NCBI GenBank assembly: GCA_036504975.1
Contig: DASXUF010000080.1
Coordinates: 30,562-94,561 of the forward strand
Reading direction: 5' to 3'
DNA length: 64,000 bases
Source: Candidatus Binatia bacterium
GTDB taxonomy: Bacteria; Desulfobacterota; Binatia; UBA9968
Part shown: positions 16,870-24,262 of the stretch, piece by piece
How positions within the stretch are numbered: the first letter of the stretch is position 1
Layout of the letters: every line of letters starts with the position of its first letter
Notes under the pieces: generated by a model
Told to the model about the DNA's origin: nothing
The model's database searches: none
The model's input: only the letters and a program-made list of their open reading frames with translations
Made by a program: the position numbers and the translations under genes

Positions 16870-17205
16870 TCAGTAGATGCACGCATCCAATATGGAAAGC
16901 ACTTCGAATAACAACTGGTCAGATGCTTTCCCGATGCGCCTGGCATCACGTGTGCGGAAGTCAACAGACTTTACCTGCTCGACCATTACGAAGCCGGTAA
17001 CGTTTTTCTCTCTCGAAAGGGCAACGTGGAAGGGGAAGTTCCGGTGCGTCGTGGTGACTGGGCATACAATTGCCATCCCTGTATGCCTATTGAAGAGATC
17101 ATTGCTGACAACAAGCGCCGGACGACGCCCCTTCTGTTCGTGCCCAGATTGAGGATCGAAACTGATTGCAATCAAATCCCCTTTTCTCGGAACGTACTCT
17201 GGCAT
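16870..17205 (-). CDS. mazF: MazF/PemK-family toxin
   Basis: The 111-residue protein has the MazF signature order: RKGDLIAISFDP, GHEQKGRRPALVVSND, VCPVTTTHRNFPFHV, VMVEQVKSVDF. These are sequence-specific mRNA interferases that stop growth when freed from MazE. The ATG follows the mazE stop directly (TAG ATG), and an AAAGAGG ribosome binding site lies in the end of mazE, giving coupled translation. The gene ends at the edge of a 29-bp direct repeat of the ligB terminus, suggesting that the module was inserted there. Confidence 0.93.
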   Translation of the reverse strand: MPEYVPRKGDLIAISFDPQSGHEQKGRRPALVVSNDLFNRHTGMAIVCPVTTTHRNFPFHVALSREKNVTGFVMVEQVKSVDFRTRDARRIGKASDQLLFEVLSILDACIY

Positions 17206-17454
17206 CTACCAGACCTCTTTGCCGACCGGTTTCCCCCAATCCAGTTCCTTCACCCGATATTCCTTGGGGATGCGCGCGACAAGTCGTCGCAGGCTGTATC
17301 GGCCTCGCATCCTTTTGACAGGAGCCAATACAATGGTGCCGTCCCGGACCACCACGTCCACCTCCTCTCCGACGGAGATCTTCACATCCTCCAAGACTCG
17401 TTTACTTAAGCGAAGGCCCTGACTGTTACCCCACTTCTGCACCTTGGTAACCAT
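17206..17454 (-). CDS. mazE: MazE-like AbrB-type antitoxin
   Basis: I chose ATG 17454 because AGGGAGGTACAAC lies just before it, giving 82 residues. The N-terminus TKVQKWGNSQGLRLSK is the classical AbrB/MazE swapped-hairpin DNA-binding fold, and the C-terminal half would wrap MazF. It is first in the mazEF operon and is expected to repress it together with MazF. The unit shares no strand-specific regulatory site that I can see beyond this. Confidence 0.92.
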   Translation of the reverse strand: MVTKVQKWGNSQGLRLSKRVLEDVKISVGEEVDVVVRDGTIVLAPVKRMRGRYSLRRLVARIPKEYRVKELDWGKPVGKEVW

Positions 17455-17545
17455 GTTGTACCTCCCTTGGCTATCCGAAGTGTAGCCACCGGTCGTCACA
17501 CTGTCAAATCCAGATCGGCTCGCGGGAGCTGGGAATCGTTCTTAC

Positions 17546-18388
17546 TTACAGCACATCCCACCTGAAAAACGGGATCGCCGGGAAGCCGGCGTCGAGGCCT
17601 TCGGCGTAAGCAGGTTTGCCCGCTTTCGCCACGCCCATCATCATGATGAAGTTCAAAAACCCGTGCGTCATGTTGCCGGACTGCTTCAACTGATCGAACG
17701 AGCAGTGATTCACCGCGCCGTTGACGTCGCCCTGGGAGATCCAGCCGACGGCGGAGGCGTCGAAGTTCGGGTCCATGAGCTTGCGCTCGAACTGTTTTGG
17801 CCCGCCGACTTCGAGCGAGAGATGGCCGCTGACCAGAACTGCAATCCGTTTATTGGTCTGGAGATTCTCGATCACGGAGCGGATCGCCTGGCCGACTTCG
17901 TAAAACCTTTTCGGCCGCGGCAGCGGCGGCGCGATGCAGTTGGTGAGAATCGGCACGATCGGCAGGTCCATCTCAGGCCTGACGAACGTGAGCGGTACGA
18001 TGATGGAATGGTCGATCGTAAGCTCGTTGGAGTAAGCGAAGTCGACGCCCTTGTCGAAGGCGCCTTCCATGATCGCGTCGGAGAGTTCTAAATCGCCTGG
18101 CACGCGGTGAGTCGGCAGGCCGAACTCGCGGATCTCGTCGTAGAATGTGCCGTTGTAGGCATCCATCTTGCCGATCATGAAGGCCGGCATGTTGTCCATG
18201 AAGAACTGGTGCAGATGATCGTTGCCGATAGCGACGAGAACGTCGGGCTTCGCCTGCGCGAGCTTCTCGCGCATCATGTCGATGCGCTCAATGACCTTCG
18301 CGCATCCGGGCGGCCGGTTCGCCTGTTTGAAGAGGCGGGGCATGAAGGGATTGTGCGTGATGCCTATTATCGAAACGATCTGTGCCAT
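17546..18388 (-). CDS. LigB-like catalytic subunit of extradiol ring-cleavage dioxygenase
   Basis: ATG 18388 follows AAAGGAG; the frame extends 11 codons further without a good site, so this start gives 280 residues. The class III extradiol (LigB) pattern is visible: IGITHNPFMP near the N-terminus, then AIGNDHLHQFF, LTIDHSIIVPL and VSGHLSLEVGG, supplying the expected iron-ligand and acid-base histidines. It probably cleaves an aromatic ring meta to the hydroxyls, with the LigA-like protein at 13559-13870 as small subunit. The last 29 bases are duplicated at 16841-16869 behind the mazEF unit. Confidence 0.85.
   Translation of the reverse strand: MAQIVSIIGITHNPFMPRLFKQANRPPGCAKVIERIDMMREKLAQAKPDVLVAIGNDHLHQFFMDNMPAFMIGKMDAYNGTFYDEIREFGLPTHRVPGDLELSDAIMEGAFDKGVDFAYSNELTIDHSIIVPLTFVRPEMDLPIVPILTNCIAPPLPRPKRFYEVGQAIRSVIENLQTNKRIAVLVSGHLSLEVGGPKQFERKLMDPNFDASAVGWISQGDVNGAVNHCSFDQLKQSGNMTHGFLNFIMMMGVAKAGKPAYAEGLDAGFPAIPFFRWDVL
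17554..17582. repeat. 29-bp direct repeat within the ligB 3' end
   Basis: CATCCCACCTGAAAAACGGG (17554-17573) and the nine bases after it repeat the sequence at 16841-16869 with one C/T difference. On the minus strand it encodes PAIPFFRWD, the last codons of ligB before V, L, stop. Confidence 0.85.
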
Positions 18389-18448
18389 GGATTTTCTCCT
18401 TTGCGTAGTCTTTCTTAACACGCAAGATTTAGGCGTGTAAACCAGTTC

Positions 18449-18536
18449 GTCATGCCCGCGAAAGTGGGCATCCAGGCGAGCAGAGGAGGCAATCGAATAT
18501 CCAAAGGACTGGATTCCCGCGTGCGCGGGAATGACG
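18449..18536. repeat. Inverted-repeat element with CGTCATxCCCGCG ends
   Basis: Terminal inverted repeats CGTCATGCCCGCG (18449-18461) and CGCGGGAATGACG (18524-18536) differ by one base. Internal hairpins CCCGCGAAAGTGGG and CCCGCGTGCGCGGG are visible. This resembles a REP/MITE-like family that I recall from many proteobacterial genomes. It separates ligB from the alcohol dehydrogenase gene. Confidence 0.8.
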
Positions 18537-18555
18537 GAAGGGGAGGGCGATAGTT

Positions 18556-19590
18556 CTAAGGCTCGAGAATAATTTTTCCCACGATCTGTTTTTCTTCCAT
18601 GATCCGGTGCGCGGCGGCGGCTTCGCCGAGCGGCATCGTACGGTCGATGATCGCGCGCACTTTTCCGGCGGCCGCGGCGTCCAGAGCGCGCTCGACGTCG
18701 CGGCGGTTCGTGCCGGCCGCGCCGATGATACGCATGCGGCGTAAATACAGCCGCTTCACGTCGAGCGCGACTTGTCCGCCGCCGTGGCCGCCGGCGGTGA
18801 CGAGCCGTCCCGCCCAGGCGAGGCTGTTAAAAGCTCCCGGCCAGAGCGTGGGGTCGGCGATATTTTCGAAGACCACGTCTACGCCGTGAGCGTCGGTTAT
18901 TCTCATGACTTCTTTCGCCAGATCCTGCGCTCGATAATTAACGCCGAAGTCGGCGCCGTAACCGAGCGCCAGCGCGACGCGCTCGTCCGAACCCGCGCCG
19001 GCGATGACTTTCGCGCCGAGCATCTTCGCGACTTGCACGCCGGAACTGCCCAAAGCGCCAACCGCTCCCATAACCAGGACCCACTCGCCTGCTTTAACGT
19101 CCGCCTTGTTGACGAGGAGGTTAAAGGCCATCGGGAAATGGCGCGTGATCACCGTAGCTTCGGGGAATGAGAGACGATCGGGGATTGTGAAGGCGTTTTT
19201 TGCCGGCACCGCGACGTACTCCGCGTAGCCGCCCCAGCGATGGACGCCGATGTGGCGGCTCTTGGCGCAATTGGCCTCCTCGTTCTCGCGGCAGTAACGG
19301 CATTCGCCGCAGGAAATCATCGAAACGACGGCGACGCGCTCGCCGATCCTCGACGGCGCTATCCCTTCGCCGGCAGCGACGATCACGCCTGCCGGATCGA
19401 CGCCGAGGACCAGCGGCAAGCGTATGTCGGAGGGGTATTTGCCCGAGCGGACGACGAGGTCGAGCGTGCGGTTGACGGACACCGAATGAACCTGCACCAA
19501 CACTTCGCCCGCAGCGGCGGAAGGCGCAGGAACATCCTCCAGGCGGAGAACCTCCGGAGGACCGAACTCTCGAAGGACAACAGCCTTCAT
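18556..19590 (-). CDS. Zinc-type alcohol dehydrogenase / quinone oxidoreductase
   Basis: The 344-residue medium-chain dehydrogenase has a GroES-like N-terminal domain (VNRTLDLVVRSG, GVDPAGVIVAAG, GERVAV). The structural-zinc cysteines CGECRYCRENEEANC are followed by a Rossmann part with GAVGALGSSGVQVAK. The catalytic-zinc Cys is replaced (VNRTLD instead of VNxCD), so it fits quinone-oxidoreductase-like or crotonyl-CoA-reductase-like relatives that keep only the structural zinc. NAD(P)H-dependent redox of a carbonyl or enone is expected. It lies downstream of the molybdenum hydroxylase group on the same strand. Confidence 0.88.
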   Translation of the reverse strand: MKAVVLREFGPPEVLRLEDVPAPSAAAGEVLVQVHSVSVNRTLDLVVRSGKYPSDIRLPLVLGVDPAGVIVAAGEGIAPSRIGERVAVVSMISCGECRYCRENEEANCAKSRHIGVHRWGGYAEYVAVPAKNAFTIPDRLSFPEATVITRHFPMAFNLLVNKADVKAGEWVLVMGAVGALGSSGVQVAKMLGAKVIAGAGSDERVALALGYGADFGVNYRAQDLAKEVMRITDAHGVDVVFENIADPTLWPGAFNSLAWAGRLVTAGGHGGGQVALDVKRLYLRRMRIIGAAGTNRRDVERALDAAAAGKVRAIIDRTMPLGEAAAAHRIMEEKQIVGKIILEP

Positions 19591-19635
19591 CTACATGTTA
19601 TTCGGCTATTCGTATGAATAAGCACTATGGCTCAG

Positions 19636-19728
19636 TTCGCACTTCGACGCGCCTGTCCTGAGCAAACCAGCCGTATCCTTCGACAAGCTCAGGACGAACG
19701 GCTGGTTTGTCGAAGGGCTCAGTGCGAA
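19636..19728. repeat. Nested inverted-repeat element
   Basis: The outer arms are TTCGCACT (19636-19643) and AGTGCGAA (19721-19728). The inner perfect 12-bp stem is CAAACCAGCCGT (19663-19674) with ACGGCTGGTTTG (19698-19709). The loop contains CCTTCGACAAGCTCAGGACG, the core of a dispersed family also seen at 24.2, 32.7, 47.8 and 51.6 kb. A further GTTCGTGGTGAGCCTGTCGAACCAC unit follows to ~19777. Confidence 0.85.
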
Positions 19729-19807
19729 CGGAACAAGAAAATTGCCGTTCGTGGTGAGCCTGTCGAACCACAACGGCGCTGGCGACTTAATGTTACACCC
19801 TACTTAC

Positions 19808-20878
19808 TTAGCCGGCCGCGACCCAGGCGGTAAGGATGGACGGCGTCTCGGGTAGAATCGGCTCCCAGGAATTGCCGCGGTCTCGGGTTGCGTAGAATGC
19901 GCCCTTGCCTCTCTGCTTGGGGTCGAAGCCATAACCGCGCGCGCCATCGCCCATACCGGCGAAAACGGTTTTCGCATCCGCAGGGTGAGGCACCAACACC
20001 CAGGGCACCCACGGCATCTCGTCGGGCAGGCCCTCGATTGAAGTCCGCCAGTTCTCGCCGCCGTCGTCGCTTAAAAGAATGACGCCTTCAGGCGCCCTTT
20101 GCTCGTCCCACCACACGCCCGGAGATCCTTTCGCGCCGCCGAGCAGCATTCGATTCCCCGGCAGGAACATCCATTCATGAGAGTAGCTGTAGCGATCCGT
20201 GTCCGCCCACGGCATTCCGGTCTCGGCGCGGCGCCATTGGCGACCGGCATTGTCGCTGCGGAAAAATCCCCGCGCCGAAGAGACGTAGTAGCACTCTCGG
20301 CTGCCCGGATAGTTGCGCAGGTAATGCATGTCCGGATACGAGATGCCGGAGCTGATATCTTCCCATGTCCGGCCGCGGTCTTTGCTGACGACCACTCCGC
20401 CGTGTTCCAGGGTGACGAAAAGCAGGTCGGCGTCGTCGGGGTGGATGAAGATGTAGCGCACGTGAGGGAACTCGATGCCCTTGAGCCGCTCCGGCACGGC
20501 CCACTTTGCCTTTGCCTCCTCGGGGAGCTGAAGAAGGCCGTCCAACGGCTCCCACGTGTTCCCGCAATCTTCGCTGCGGAACAGCCGGATAGGGCCGATG
20601 CCGGCGTAGACGACGCGCTCGTCGCGAACATCGACGGTGAACGTCCGTACGTCGCCATCGAGTATCTTCTTCCAAGTCCGGCCCCCGTCTTCGGTGCGGT
20701 AGCCGCCATCAAAGGCTACGGCGGCGAAAACGATTTCCGGCCTGCGGCGGCAGCCGGTCAAATCTTCCAGTGTCCGCCCGGCGAAGAATTCCCCGCGCGT
20801 CGTCATCGAGCCGGAGCGCGATTCGACCATCCTCAGGCCGCCATTGAACGCCAGGTAGTAAAGTAGCGGCTCTGGCAT
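19808..20878 (-). CDS. Asp-box (BNR) beta-propeller protein
   Basis: The 356-residue protein has at least six Asp-box turns of the S/T-x-D-x-G-x-x-W type: RTEDGGRTW, RSEDCGNTW, SKDRGRTW, RSDNAGRQW, SDDGGENW, TRDRGNSW. This predicts a six- or seven-bladed propeller like those of sialidase- and photosynthesis-assembly (Ycf48)-like proteins. No signal peptide is visible, so it is probably cytoplasmic, unusual for Asp-box proteins. ATG 20878 follows GAGGG. It is 26 bases downstream of the molybdenum hydroxylase gene, suggesting co-transcription and perhaps an assembly role (inference). No glycosidase catalytic residues were recognised. Confidence 0.82.
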   Translation of the reverse strand: MPEPLLYYLAFNGGLRMVESRSGSMTTRGEFFAGRTLEDLTGCRRRPEIVFAAVAFDGGYRTEDGGRTWKKILDGDVRTFTVDVRDERVVYAGIGPIRLFRSEDCGNTWEPLDGLLQLPEEAKAKWAVPERLKGIEFPHVRYIFIHPDDADLLFVTLEHGGVVVSKDRGRTWEDISSGISYPDMHYLRNYPGSRECYYVSSARGFFRSDNAGRQWRRAETGMPWADTDRYSYSHEWMFLPGNRMLLGGAKGSPGVWWDEQRAPEGVILLSDDGGENWRTSIEGLPDEMPWVPWVLVPHPADAKTVFAGMGDGARGYGFDPKQRGKGAFYATRDRGNSWEPILPETPSILTAWVAAG

Positions 20879-20904
20879 AAAGCCCTCGCTTCAGTTTTTA
20901 TGAA

Positions 20905-23124
20905 TCACTTTCTTGCGCTCAGAGCGGCGAAGATCTTCTCGGCCGTTATGGGCAGTGACGTGATTCTCGCGCCGACGGCGTCCGCGACCGCGTTCGCGAC
21001 CGCCGCGGCGACGGGCACGTTGGCCACTTCGCCGATGCTCAAGCTGTTATAAGGACCGGGACCGTTCGGGACCGTCTCGAGCACGGCGGTCTTCAGCGGC
21101 GGGATATCCTGAATCGTCGGGATCTTGTACTCGCCGAAATTCGCCGTGGTGACTTTGCCGTCGTCGATCATCAGATGCTCGGTCAAGGCATAGCCCAATC
21201 CGAAAACGATTCCGCCGTCGATCTGCCCCTGATGCATGAGAGGGTTGATGACTTTTCCCGTCGTGTGCGCGGAAACGAACTGCCTGAGCTCGACCTGACC
21301 CGTCTCCGGGTCCACGTGAACCTCGGCGATCTGGGCGGCGACGGAGGCTTCATGCGACTTTCCCGCCTGCTTGTAATGGCCCTTGGCGTGGATCGGTGAT
21401 CCTTTAGCTTTCACGATCTCCGCAAAGCTCAGGCGTCGTTTGGCGCGCCGCTGAGTGACAAAACCGTTTGCCAAGGCAAGCTCCTCGGCAGCGACTCCCA
21501 TGCGCTCCGCGGCGACCCTAACGATCTCTTCCCGGGCTTTTGCGCCCGCCTCGTAAGCGGCATTGCCGTACACTCGCGTGGCCCGGCTCCCGCCGACGCC
21601 TCCGTCGCTCGGCACGGCACTGCTATCGAGCTGCTTCAGTTGCAGCGACTTCGCCGGTAGTTTGAGCTCCTCTCCCACCACTTCACATATCACGGTAAGC
21701 ACGCCCGCCCCTTGATCGACGACGGGCGAAGAAACCGTCACCTTTCCTTTCTCATCGATCTTCACGAAAACGGTTCCCTCGCCGCCGCTCGGGCTCCACT
21801 CGGAAAAAGCCAGGCCGCGGCCGACGTTCTTTGGCTTTGACTTTCGAAATCCGGACAAGGCGATCGCCTTGTCCAGCGCCTCTACGGCCTTGATGTGCTC
21901 AACCGTGTGACCAACCGGCGCCACGTCGCCGTCGCGCAGCAAATTCTTCCTCTTGAACTCCGCGGGGTCCATCCCGAGCTTTCTCGCCACGATGTCCAAC
22001 TGGCTTTCCGTGGCAAAAAATCCCTGCGGATCGCCGGGCGCGCGCATGTGACCGCACGGCACCTTGTTGGTGTAAACCACTTTTTCTTCGATCAGGCAGT
22101 TGGCAATTCTGTAGGGGCCGGCGCAACCCTGCGCGCCCATGAGATATCCGACGGGTTTCATCGCCCCATAAGCGCCGCTGTCGAAGATAAATTCCATGTG
22201 GTGCGCGAGAATGGCCCCGTTTTTCTTGACGCCCGTTTTGACTCTGATCATCGAGGGGTGCCTGGGGTTTCCCGCGACCAGCTCTTCACCGTAATCCATG
22301 ATGATCTTCACCGGTCGGCCGCTCTTCAGCGAAAGGAAGTAACAGACCGGGACGTCCATGGGCCCGCCCTTGCCGCCGAAATCGCCGCCGATATGAATCG
22401 GGTGGAAGATCAGTTTTTCCTTCGGGACGTTGATGGCGCTGGAAAGCTGCTCGCGCACGGCGAACGGCGTCTTGCTGCAAGCCCAGATCTCCGCCCCGCC
22501 GGATGGGTCCGCCTTGGCGACGCAGGCGTGAGGCTCCAGATAGGATTGGTGGACGACCTGAGTTTCGAAAGTATTCTCGACGATGATATCGGACTGTCGA
22601 AAGCCCTCCGCGGGATCTCCTTTGCCCCAGGAGAGGTAGACAAAGACATTGCTCGGCGCCTTCAGTTCGACGGGCAGTCCTTTATAGGACAGAACCTGAG
22701 GATGAAGCAGAGGCGCGTTGGATTGCATGGCGGCCAGGGGGTCGAGCAGTGGGTCCAGCTCCTCGTACTCGACCTCGATAAGATCGACGGCTCGCTCGGC
22801 GGCCTCTTCGCTTTCCGCAGCGACCGCCGCCACTTTTTCGCCGATAAATCTGACCAAGCCATCGGCAAGGATCGGCATGTCATAAATCTTCCGGCCGATT
22901 CTCAATCCCGTTACGTCCGGTCCGGTGATCACGGTCTTGACGCCGGGAACCTGGAGCGCCTTGCCGATGTCGATCCGCTTGATGTGCCCGTGGGCGATCG
23001 GACTTCTCAGAACCTTGCCCCAAAGCATTCCGGGAAGGCTCACGTCCACGGTATACACCGCCGCGCCGGTAACTTTTTCTTCGCCTTCAACTCTAGGCGT
23101 CGGCCTGCCTACGACTCGAGTCAT
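20905..23124 (-). CDS. Xanthine dehydrogenase-family molybdopterin-binding subunit
   Basis: The 739-residue large subunit of a molybdenum hydroxylase (ATG 23124 after AGAGAGG) has the N-terminal VGRPTPRVEGEEKVTGAAVY lead, GGDFGGKGG (Moco contact), HMRAPGDPQG, and the C-terminal SIGEVANVPVAAAVANAVADAVGA with the catalytic-glutamate position. Such enzymes hydroxylate aldehydes or N-heterocycles with water-derived oxygen. They need [2Fe-2S] and usually FAD subunits; neither is encoded in this window. Start and stop lie 13 and 26 bases from the LLM oxidoreductase and Asp-box genes, so these form one operon. Confidence 0.92.
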   Translation of the reverse strand: MTRVVGRPTPRVEGEEKVTGAAVYTVDVSLPGMLWGKVLRSPIAHGHIKRIDIGKALQVPGVKTVITGPDVTGLRIGRKIYDMPILADGLVRFIGEKVAAVAAESEEAAERAVDLIEVEYEELDPLLDPLAAMQSNAPLLHPQVLSYKGLPVELKAPSNVFVYLSWGKGDPAEGFRQSDIIVENTFETQVVHQSYLEPHACVAKADPSGGAEIWACSKTPFAVREQLSSAINVPKEKLIFHPIHIGGDFGGKGGPMDVPVCYFLSLKSGRPVKIIMDYGEELVAGNPRHPSMIRVKTGVKKNGAILAHHMEFIFDSGAYGAMKPVGYLMGAQGCAGPYRIANCLIEEKVVYTNKVPCGHMRAPGDPQGFFATESQLDIVARKLGMDPAEFKRKNLLRDGDVAPVGHTVEHIKAVEALDKAIALSGFRKSKPKNVGRGLAFSEWSPSGGEGTVFVKIDEKGKVTVSSPVVDQGAGVLTVICEVVGEELKLPAKSLQLKQLDSSAVPSDGGVGGSRATRVYGNAAYEAGAKAREEIVRVAAERMGVAAEELALANGFVTQRRAKRRLSFAEIVKAKGSPIHAKGHYKQAGKSHEASVAAQIAEVHVDPETGQVELRQFVSAHTTGKVINPLMHQGQIDGGIVFGLGYALTEHLMIDDGKVTTANFGEYKIPTIQDIPPLKTAVLETVPNGPGPYNSLSIGEVANVPVAAAVANAVADAVGARITSLPITAEKIFAALSARK

Positions 23125-23137
23125 CAACTTACCTCTC

Positions 23138-24139
23138 TTAACGATCTTTGATGCCAGGGATCACGCCCCGACCCCACTCTTGCAGGACTTGATTATAGAT
23201 CGCTTCGGGCGGCGTCAGCAGCAGACGCTTGACTCCTGCCGCAGCCAGTTCGCGGACGCGCACTACACATTCCTCCGGCGTCCCGGCGATCGTGAAGCGC
23301 CGGACCAAATATTCCGTGACGAGATTCGGATCGATTCTTTCTTCCAGCGGCTTCGAGATGTCGAAGCCGGCCATGAAGCGCTTCACGCCGCCGAGCTCTT
23401 CCGGAGGAACGGTCTCCAGCGTGAAGCGGAAATTGTGGTGCGCGCGATTGGCGAGACGGGAGCGCACGAGGTTTCTTGCCTTGGCGCCGTCGTCGTCCAC
23501 CGAGATCATCCCCGCCGGCATGACGTCGATCTCCTTCGGGTCGCGTCCAACCTCGCGCGCGCCTTCGGCGATCCGCTCGCGCGCCCAGTCGAGAACTTTG
23601 AGATCGAAGCCGGTGCCGAGGATCACGCCGTCGGCGACTCTTCCCGCGACTTTAAGACTCCGCGGCCCTTCGGCGGAGATGTAGACCGGCACCGGCAGCT
23701 TGCCGACGCGGAGATTCACTTTTCCTCTCGCGCGTTCTTTGCCTCCCGCGACGGCAATGGATTGGCCGCGCACGAGATCGCGAATCGTCTGCAAGCCGCG
23801 CTCGAACTCCGCCAGCTTAGTCGCGCTGCGCCCGAGGCTATAGACCGGCCCGTCTCCCGTGCCGAGTCCCAAGACCGCGCGCCCCTGAGATATTTCATTC
23901 ACCGTGGCGGCGGAGTTCGCGAGGACGCTCGGGTCGCGGTAGACCATGTTGCTGACGGCGGTGCCGAGGCGAAGGCGCTTGGTCTCAACGGCGCAGAGCG
24001 CCAGGACTTGAAAGGGATCGAGAGAGTTGAGCTGGCTGTCCGCGAAGAAGATGCCGTCGAAGCCTGCGGCTTCGGACGCACGCGCGCGCTCCAGCGCCTG
24101 CGTTATCGTTCTCGCCGAGCCATGAAGATGAAGTTCCAT
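23138..24139 (-). CDS. LLM-class flavin-dependent oxidoreductase
   Basis: The 333-residue luciferase-like TIM barrel has ALERARASEAAGFDGIFFAD, RLRLGTAVSN, HP-equivalent YRDPSVLANSAATVNEIS, and GRAVLGLGTGDG. This arrangement is typical of F420- or FMN-dependent members (5,10-methylene-H4MPT reductase-like). It probably catalyses hydride or oxygen transfer on a small molecule. It sits directly upstream of the molybdenum hydroxylase gene. The gap to the upstream binding-protein gene is filled by an inverted-repeat element. Confidence 0.88.
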   Translation of the reverse strand: MELHLHGSARTITQALERARASEAAGFDGIFFADSQLNSLDPFQVLALCAVETKRLRLGTAVSNMVYRDPSVLANSAATVNEISQGRAVLGLGTGDGPVYSLGRSATKLAEFERGLQTIRDLVRGQSIAVAGGKERARGKVNLRVGKLPVPVYISAEGPRSLKVAGRVADGVILGTGFDLKVLDWARERIAEGAREVGRDPKEIDVMPAGMISVDDDGAKARNLVRSRLANRAHHNFRFTLETVPPEELGGVKRFMAGFDISKPLEERIDPNLVTEYLVRRFTIAGTPEECVVRVRELAAAGVKRLLLTPPEAIYNQVLQEWGRGVIPGIKDR

Positions 24140-24145
24140 GTGGGA

Positions 24146-24261
24146 CCGTTGAAAAAGACGTTTGGCACCCTTCGACAGGCTCAGGGTGAACGAAAAACTT
24201 ACCGACCTGTCACCGTTCGTGCTGAGCTTGTCGAAGCACAGTTAAAATCTGTTTTCAACGG
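24146..24261. repeat. Inverted-repeat element with CCGTTGAAAA ends
   Basis: Perfect 10-bp ends CCGTTGAAAA (24146-24155) and TTTTCAACGG (24252-24261) enclose two CCTTCGACAGGCTCAGGGTG / GTGCTGAGCTTGTCGAAGCA units in opposite orientation. The element lies between two co-directional genes and ends one base from the stop codon of the upstream one. Confidence 0.85.
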
Positions 24262-24262
24262 T

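Noticed and set aside
16841-17582. Composite transposon or IS element carrying mazEF
   Set aside because: No transposase, the flanks are direct rather than inverted repeats, and they correspond to a gene end rather than IS ends.
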